DNA of 64,000 bases from a virus. The stretch is from IMG/VR virus record IMGVR_UViG_3300013120_000767, positions 62,001 through 126,000 of that record. One strand, 5' to 3'. Positions 58,176 through 64,000 of the stretch are shown here, one piece after another. Below the pieces are notes generated by a model that worked only from the letters and a program-made list of their open reading frames with translations, ran no database searches and was not told the DNA's origin. Position numbers and translations under genes: made by a program. Each line of letters starts with the position of its first letter. Position 1 is the first letter of the stretch.

Positions 58176-61100
58176 ATGCCGGACAGGACGCTCCCCCGGG
58201 ACTACTCGGAGAACTTGAACGCTGCCATGCGCGCCCTTGAGGGGCAGTTCCCGGTCAAGTACGGGAAGAGGGAGTTGCGGCTGTCCGAAGTAGAGGTGGA
58301 AACCCCCAAGGACCCCACTGATGTCAGCGCCCAGAAAGCTGCTCGGGTGCAGGGGAAGAAGTGGGGCGTAGGTATTCGGGGGACCGTGGCGCTGTATGAA
58401 GAGGGGAGGCTTGTAGACAAGCAACGGCTGCGCTTGGTGAATGTGCCCGTGCCTACTTCCAGGTGGAGCTACATCGTCAATAACAGTGAGTACTACCCCA
58501 TTACTCAGAACCGGCTGAAGCCGGGGGTGTTTATTCACCGCAAGCAGACAGGGGATACCGTTGCCTCTTTCAACCTCTCCCGGGGGAGGAACTTTGAGGT
58601 CCTGTACAGCCCGGAGCGGCAGCTCTACACCTTGAAGTACGGGGACACCAATGTCCCTCTTTACCATGTCATGAAGGCCTTGGGGGTGGATGACGGTGAC
58701 ATGCGGTCCGCCTGGGGTGCAGAAGTGCTCCAAAAGAATGCAGCGACTAAGCCCAAGTTGGTCCGGTTGCTGGCAGCGGCGGGGGTGGACTCCAACGAGA
58801 GCGGGGCCCCCCTGTTGGTCCGGGAGATGTTCTCCGCCATGGAGATGAGCACTCCTGAAGTGCCGGAGAAGACTATTGGGTTGAAGACTACCAAGGTCTC
58901 CTCCCAGGTGATGCTCCTCTCTTCTCGGAAGTTGCTGAACGTGGTGCGGGGGAAGGACACACCGGACCGGAGAGACTCGTTGGAGTACCGTTGGTTCATG
59001 AACATGCCTGCGTTCGTGCATGAGCGGATCAGCCGAGCGGGAGTGACCGGGAAGCTCAAGTACCGAATGGCCAAAAGTGACGATGTGACGGCTATCATGG
59101 GTGGGTCCTCCCCGTACGACAAGTCGGTGTGGAGCATTTTCACCTCCGCCGGCCTGGCCGACCGGGCGCCGCAGACCAACCCCTATGCGGAATTGGGCGC
59201 AGTGGGCCGGGTCAGCATCATGGGGGAGGGGGGCATCTCCAACCCCGACGCCATCACTGAGGCGGCCCGCTCCGTCTACCCCACGTTTGTGGGCGTCATC
59301 GACCCGGTGGTGACGCCGGAGAGTGAGAAAGCGGGGGCGGTGTACCCCCTTTCTATCGGTGGTACGGTGAAGAACCGGGAGCCTGCTCTCAGGGTACGCG
59401 AAGTGAAGACGGGCCAGCCCCACACGTTCACGGTGCGGGAGCTGCTCAATACCCCGTACGCGCTCACTGATGAGTATGCTCAGGCAAAGAAGGCTGGGCG
59501 GAACGTACGGGCCATCAAGGGCGGCAAGGTAGTCGAAGTGCCGGCCGGGAGCGTGAAGTACGTTATCGACCCGGCTACTACTTTCTCAGAGGTGACCCTG
59601 TCCACCCCGTTTGCCACTGCCACCTCCCCCAACCGCTTGGAGATGGTGTACCGTCATTTGACTTCCGCTATTGCCTTGCGGGACCGGGAGGTTCCGCTAG
59701 TACTGACGGCCACGGACAACGGTCGAATAGTGGAGCGAGTAATTGGAGACATGGTGGTGATGCGCTCTCCCGTGAACGGAACCGTGGTTTCCGTGAACAA
59801 AGACCGCATTCTGGTGAACGGGGAGGACGGGCGGAAGCACAAGGTCTTCATCCCCCATATGTTCCCCTTGAACGACGGCCGATCGGTGGAGCACCACGAG
59901 CCCGTAGTGAAGAAGGGGGACAAGGTCAAGAAGGGCGACCGCCTCACAGAGGCCAACACTACTCGGGACGGGCTCATCGCCATGGGGGTGAACGCCCGGG
60001 TAGGCTACATGGCCGACGGGTTCAACTTCGAGGACGCCATCACCATCAGCGAGTCCTTTGCCGCCAAGCTCACTTCTACAGCTATTGTGCAGAAGCACTA
60101 TAGCGAAGACGCTGAGGTGGACGCCGCGTTGTTCTCCCGCACTGTACGGCCGCTGTCGGTGGAGGAGCGGGCGACGTTGGAGGATGGGGTGGTAAAGCCA
60201 GGTACTTTGGTCCGAGAGGGGCAAATCCTGGTGGCCGGGGTGAAGAAGCAGGCCATGTCCAAAGAGGAGCGCCTACTGGGCAAGAAGTTGGGGATGGAGA
60301 CGCTCAGAGACGCCTCGGTGGTGTGGGATCGGCAGACCCCCGGAATCGTGCAAGAGGTGGAGAAGACGCCGGATGGGTACTACATCGCTGTGGCGGTGGA
60401 AGAGGTGGCCAAGCTGGGCGACAAGCTCAGTGGCCGGCATGGCAACAAGGGCGTATGCGGAAAGATCAAACCGGATTCGGAGATGCCCACCACCAGGGAC
60501 GGGAGACCGCTTGATGTCTTGCTTAATCCTGTCGGAATCGGGGGGCGTACAAATCCCTCCCAGATGTACGAGACTCTGGTAGGCAAAGTTGCCAAGAAGA
60601 AAGGGCACCCCATTGCGGTCAGCAGCTTCTCCGGAGGTGTCCGTATTGTTGATGTCCCGGCGCATGAGCGCACCTACTGGGTTGGGAGGGGGGAGGAGCG
60701 CAGGCCGATCAAGAAGCACATCGAAGCTTACAGCTACGAGCGGGACTTCGTTGAGGAAGTGGCGGAGCTCCTGAAGAAGAACGGGATGTCCGACACAGAG
60801 GAGGTCTTCGTTGACGGCAAGAAGGTGGGGGACGTCCTGGTGGGGTACCAGTACTTGCTGAAGCTCATCCACCAGGCCGAGCACAAGATGAATGCTCGAG
60901 GTGCCGGCTACCCCTACGCGTACTCCGCTGAAGGTACCCCGGTAAAAGGTGGGGAGGCCGGAGAAGGCGAAGTAGGGAAAGCCCAGTCTGCCGACCGGGG
61001 GATGGCCATGGCCCTACTTGCACACGGTGCTGGCGAGAACATGCGTGAGGTGCTCAGCTATCGTGGTGACAAGGACAACGATGCAGTGTGGACCGCCATT

Positions 61101-64000
61101 CAACTGGGGCAAACCCTACCCCCTCCTCGGGTCCCCAAGGTGTACCACAAGTTCGAAGCCTACCTGAATGCGGCCGGGTTGAAGCTGGAGAGGGAAGGGG
61201 ACGAGATGTGGCTCTTACCCATGACCAATAAGGAGATCCTGGCTCGTTCCAACGGTGAATTGACCAAGCCCACCATGTTCTCCGGCAAGACCGGCAAGGC
61301 AAAGGCGGGGGAGCTCTTCGACTCGAAGATTACGGGTGGTTTGGACGGCTCGGGCTGGGGCCATATTCGTCTCCCTTACGAAGTCCCCAACCCAGTGTTC
61401 ATTTCCCCCATCTCCAAGATCTTGGGCTTGACCCGTGCGCACGTTATCGCTGTGGGCAGCGGGCAAAAGGGCCTTCAGTACGAGGACGGGAAGTACACGG
61501 CGGTAGATGGGCCGGGCAACACCACGTTAGGTAAGGCCCTTAGGGAATTGGACGTCCGAAAGGAGCTGAGCAAGGGAGGCGACCCCCTACGTCAGAGGTT
61601 CCTCCGGGCTCTGGATGAGCTGGGCGAGGGAGCGGACGTATACATGCTCCGCAACGTCCCTGTGATACCCCCGGTCTTTCGGCCGGTTACCTCTATGAAG
61701 GGGCGGCTGATTATTTCGGACCTGAACCTCCTGTACGGCGACCTTATTGCCACTGGCAACTCACTTAAGGGGTTGAAAAAGGAAACCCCTGAGCTCATGG
61801 CTTTCGAGGAGGGGAGAAACGCCCGGGGTAAGCTTTACGCCGACGTAGCCGCCCTGTTCGGTTTAGGCAAGACGGAACACTACAGGGAAGCCAAGGGCAT
61901 CTTTCAGCAGCTGCACGGGACCGGCTCGGTGAAGTTGGGCATGGTCCACCGCAACATCATGCGGCGTCGGCAGGACTTGTCCGGGAGAGCCGTGATTGTC
62001 CCCGGGCCCGGTTTGCACCTGGATGAGGTAGGAGTTCCGCGGGAGATGCTGCGGGAGATGTACCAGCCCTTCATTGTCCGAGAGCTTGCTACTTTGGGAT
62101 TAACCCCTTTGGTAGCTAAGAAGCTCACCGAGGACCGTCCTGAGGACCCCCTGGTTGAAGCCGCCCTGAAACGGGCTATTGCTGACCGCCCGGTGTGGCT
62201 GAAGCGGGACCCGGTGCTTCACAAGTTCGGCGTTATGGCCTTCTTTCCCCGCCCGACCAACGAAAACGTCATTGAATTACACCCCCTGGTGACCAGCGTG
62301 TACAACGCGGACTTCGACGGGGACACCTGCTCTCTCTTCGTCCCCGTTTCCGACGAAGCGGTCATCGAAGCCAAGCGCAGCATGCCCTCGAGGCTGCTCA
62401 GGAGTCCCTCCAGCGGCGATTACCTGTACACTCCGACCCATGAAGCGCTGATGGGGCTTTTCGACATGACTGCGGTGAGGGGAAAAAAGGCAAAAAAGGG
62501 CTTCGGGGACCTCAAAAAGGCCATTGCTGCCCAAAAAAGAGGGGAGATCGGGGTCACGGACCGCATTCGGGTGGCAGGGAAGGAGACCACCCTCGGCCGG
62601 AGCATGATTCAAGGCCTCTTACCTCCCGAAATGGCGAGTTTTTTGGCTGTTGGCGCTCCCCAGTTGGACAAAAAGCGCCTCCAAGCCCTCGCAGAGACCT
62701 TGGGGGTGGTCTCGCCCGCCCGTTACGGGGCGGTCATGGACGGCTTGAAGAATTTGGGCTTCGAATACTCCTACCGTTCAGGCCTGTCGGTGTCCTTGGG
62801 GGATTTGACGCCATTGAGGGCTGAGCGCCGGAGGTACTTGAGGCAGTTGGAGGGGGCGAAAAACAAGGAAAAAGCTGTGCGGGACGTGGGAAGAGCCCTG
62901 GAGAGACAGCAATACCCCCCCGGGAGCACGTTTACCCGGATGAATCGGGCGGGGTTGAAACCGGCCAAGGCAAATTTGCAGCAAATGCTGCTTTCTCCCC
63001 TGTTTGGAGACTGGGGGGAGGGCAACCTCGTGCCGGTGAGGAGGGGGTACGCCGAGGGAATGAACAGTATGGACTACTGGTCCACGGCGCCGACGGCCCG
63101 CAAAGCAGTGGTGCAGTCCGTGCGGTCCGTACGCATCCCTGGAGACATCACCAAGCAGATGTTGGCCGCCACCATGAGCTCGGTCATCGCCACCCGTGAT
63201 TGTGGGAGCACCGGCAGCGTACGCCCGGTGTCCGATGCCGTGGACAGAGTGCTGGGGGAAAGCACCGCGGGGGTCAGAGCAGGCACTATCATCACTCCAG
63301 CCGAGGTAGATATTTTCCGGCGCAAGGGAGTAAAGCAGGTAAGGGTACGTTCCCCCCTGAGCTGCCGCAACGGGGAAGGGATCTGCGCCAGGTGTTTCGG
63401 GCAGACTGAGCATGGGCCGGCCCAGTTGGGGGACAACGTCGGTATCAAGGCCGCCCAGGCCCTGGGGGAGCGGGGAACCCAATTGACGCTTCGCAGCTTT
63501 CACCTCGGCGGCTTCGGGGAGCTCCCCCCCCTGGACCAGGTTACCAACCTTCTCCGTTTGCCCCAGAACTTGCCTGGTAAGGCCACTCTTTCCCATTTGG
63601 CGGGGAAGGTGGCCTCGGTTGAGAAGGTCCCCGACGGCACATACGTGCATGTAACGGGGAGTAAAGGGAAGGGGAAGTACTTCGCTCCGGTGGGCCGCGC
63701 GGTTGTGGTCAAACGGGGTCAGTCCGTGAAGTTGGGGGAGGCCCTCACTACCGGTTTGGTGGACCCGAGGGAGGTGCTTGCCGTGACCAAGAGCTTACCA
63801 GCCGCTCAGCGGTCGATGGCGGACAGCTTGATGGCTGTCTACGGCAAGTATGGCATCGACCCCCGGAACGTGGAAGTGTTGGTCAGGGCCGTTACCAACT
63901 TAGCGGTGGTGGACGACCCCGGCTCTTCCAATAAGATCAAGGGGGAGTATATCCCCTACTACCAAGCCCGGGCTTGGAATCGCTCCCACGACAACTCGTT
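58176..64000 (+). CDS. Single-chain RNA polymerase, beta/beta-prime fusion, 3' partial
   Basis: One frame runs from ATG 58176 (GGAGGG ten bases upstream) to the window end, over 1,940 codons, with no stop between the two halves. The beta half (about 1-1,000) has NFEDAITISE (N617), GDKLSGRHGNKG (D749), NPVGIGGRTNPSQMYE, GYQYLLKLIHQAEHKM and a C-terminal PKVYHKFEAYLNAAGL. At about 1,005 it passes to beta-prime: TNKEILARSNGELTKP, GWGHIRL, VIPPVFRP, LSGRAVIVPGPGLHL, and catalytic NADFDGD with D1379/D1381/D1383. Later come the trigger-loop region, zinc site C1676/C1730/C1737/C1740 and AAQALGERGTQLTLRSFHLGG. The beta-prime N-terminal zinc domain is missing. It should transcribe phage genes without host core enzyme. 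Confidence 0.95.
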   Translation, partial: MPDRTLPRDYSENLNAAMRALEGQFPVKYGKRELRLSEVEVETPKDPTDVSAQKAARVQGKKWGVGIRGTVALYEEGRLVDKQRLRLVNVPVPTSRWSYIVNNSEYYPITQNRLKPGVFIHRKQTGDTVASFNLSRGRNFEVLYSPERQLYTLKYGDTNVPLYHVMKALGVDDGDMRSAWGAEVLQKNAATKPKLVRLLAAAGVDSNESGAPLLVREMFSAMEMSTPEVPEKTIGLKTTKVSSQVMLLSSRKLLNVVRGKDTPDRRDSLEYRWFMNMPAFVHERISRAGVTGKLKYRMAKSDDVTAIMGGSSPYDKSVWSIFTSAGLADRAPQTNPYAELGAVGRVSIMGEGGISNPDAITEAARSVYPTFVGVIDPVVTPESEKAGAVYPLSIGGTVKNREPALRVREVKTGQPHTFTVRELLNTPYALTDEYAQAKKAGRNVRAIKGGKVVEVPAGSVKYVIDPATTFSEVTLSTPFATATSPNRLEMVYRHLTSAIALRDREVPLVLTATDNGRIVERVIGDMVVMRSPVNGTVVSVNKDRILVNGEDGRKHKVFIPHMFPLNDGRSVEHHEPVVKKGDKVKKGDRLTEANTTRDGLIAMGVNARVGYMADGFNFEDAITISESFAAKLTSTAIVQKHYSEDAEVDAALFSRTVRPLSVEERATLEDGVVKPGTLVREGQILVAGVKKQAMSKEERLLGKKLGMETLRDASVVWDRQTPGIVQEVEKTPDGYYIAVAVEEVAKLGDKLSGRHGNKGVCGKIKPDSEMPTTRDGRPLDVLLNPVGIGGRTNPSQMYETLVGKVAKKKGHPIAVSSFSGGVRIVDVPAHERTYWVGRGEERRPIKKHIEAYSYERDFVEEVAELLKKNGMSDTEEVFVDGKKVGDVLVGYQYLLKLIHQAEHKMNARGAGYPYAYSAEGTPVKGGEAGEGEVGKAQSADRGMAMALLAHGAGENMREVLSYRGDKDNDAVWTAIQLGQTLPPPRVPKVYHKFEAYLNAAGLKLEREGDEMWLLPMTNKEILARSNGELTKPTMFSGKTGKAKAGELFDSKITGGLDGSGWGHIRLPYEVPNPVFISPISKILGLTRAHVIAVGSGQKGLQYEDGKYTAVDGPGNTTLGKALRELDVRKELSKGGDPLRQRFLRALDELGEGADVYMLRNVPVIPPVFRPVTSMKGRLIISDLNLLYGDLIATGNSLKGLKKETPELMAFEEGRNARGKLYADVAALFGLGKTEHYREAKGIFQQLHGTGSVKLGMVHRNIMRRRQDLSGRAVIVPGPGLHLDEVGVPREMLREMYQPFIVRELATLGLTPLVAKKLTEDRPEDPLVEAALKRAIADRPVWLKRDPVLHKFGVMAFFPRPTNENVIELHPLVTSVYNADFDGDTCSLFVPVSDEAVIEAKRSMPSRLLRSPSSGDYLYTPTHEALMGLFDMTAVRGKKAKKGFGDLKKAIAAQKRGEIGVTDRIRVAGKETTLGRSMIQGLLPPEMASFLAVGAPQLDKKRLQALAETLGVVSPARYGAVMDGLKNLGFEYSYRSGLSVSLGDLTPLRAERRRYLRQLEGAKNKEKAVRDVGRALERQQYPPGSTFTRMNRAGLKPAKANLQQMLLSPLFGDWGEGNLVPVRRGYAEGMNSMDYWSTAPTARKAVVQSVRSVRIPGDITKQMLAATMSSVIATRDCGSTGSVRPVSDAVDRVLGESTAGVRAGTIITPAEVDIFRRKGVKQVRVRSPLSCRNGEGICARCFGQTEHGPAQLGDNVGIKAAQALGERGTQLTLRSFHLGGFGELPPLDQVTNLLRLPQNLPGKATLSHLAGKVASVEKVPDGTYVHVTGSKGKGKYFAPVGRAVVVKRGQSVKLGEALTTGLVDPREVLAVTKSLPAAQRSMADSLMAVYGKYGIDPRNVEVLVRAVTNLAVVDDPGSSNKIKGEYIPYYQARAWNRSHDNS

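Noticed and set aside
58029-59423. Leftward 464-codon frame
   Set aside because: It lies opposite the RNA polymerase beta half; His/Arg/Gly/Pro-rich shadow of a GC-rich gene.
1-64000. CRISPR arrays, tRNA genes, rRNA, integrase
   Set aside because: None seen on reading both strands; Cas4-like gene alone does not imply CRISPR.

Overview
The window is part of a large tailed-bacteriophage genome, GC-rich by eye, using the standard bacterial code with strong Shine-Dalgarno sites and many ATGA, TGATG, GTGA and TTGA stop/start overlaps. There is no rRNA, tRNA, CRISPR array, integrase or host metabolic operon. The host cannot be named. A family-4 (Fe-S) uracil-DNA glycosylase, a Cas4-like nuclease and a Ycf35/Ycf46-type module would suit a thermophilic or Firmicutes/Cyanobacteria-like host, but that is inference.

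Layout. (1) 1-13,115, rightward: four large virion genes of the baseplate/tail-fibre type, closed by a bidirectional terminator at 13.15 kb. (2) 13.2-34.1 kb, leftward: a DNA-metabolism block. In transcription order it holds a KhpA-like KH protein, a secreted-looking protein, an SF2 helicase interrupted by an intein, uracil-DNA glycosylase, DnaB-type helicase, primase, a multi-zinc-finger protein, family A DNA polymerase, a RecA-like recombinase, an Hjc-like PD-(D/E)XK nuclease and a Cas4-like Fe-S nuclease. It ends in a Ycf46 AAA ATPase / DUF1257 (Ycf35) / DUF2997 / DUF3150-like / HTH cassette. (3) 34.1-34.4 kb: a non-coding cluster of GC hairpins. (4) 34.4-52.2 kb, leftward: two beta-rich structural proteins, a RuvC-like resolvase and a dense polycistron of small, often zinc-binding proteins. 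A TnpB-only IS200/IS605-type element sits in it and splits a roughly 65-residue gene. A peptidoglycan-binding, endolysin-like gene lies at the start of this block. (5) 52.2-52.5 kb: a divergent control region with one leftward sigma70-like promoter and two near-identical rightward promoters. (6) 52.5-56.7 kb, rightward: head genes including a gp20-type portal with a zinc ribbon. (7) 56.7-58.0 kb, leftward: two genes of unknown function. (8) 58,176 to the window end, rightward: one uninterrupted frame of more than 1,940 codons carrying both the beta and the beta-prime halves of a multisubunit RNA polymerase.

How the parts fit. The phage encodes its own replisome and recombination set and a single-chain beta/beta-prime RNA polymerase that lacks the N-terminal beta-prime zinc domain. 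The 11-base motif GCTATAAG(A/T)AC occurs about 70-90 bases upstream of three leftward genes and is a candidate promoter class. The 52.3 kb control region instead has host-type -35/-10 elements. The most notable items are the fused RNA polymerase, the Ycf35/Ycf46 cassette, the intein in the helicase P-loop, and the TnpB insertion whose target gene can be reconstructed.
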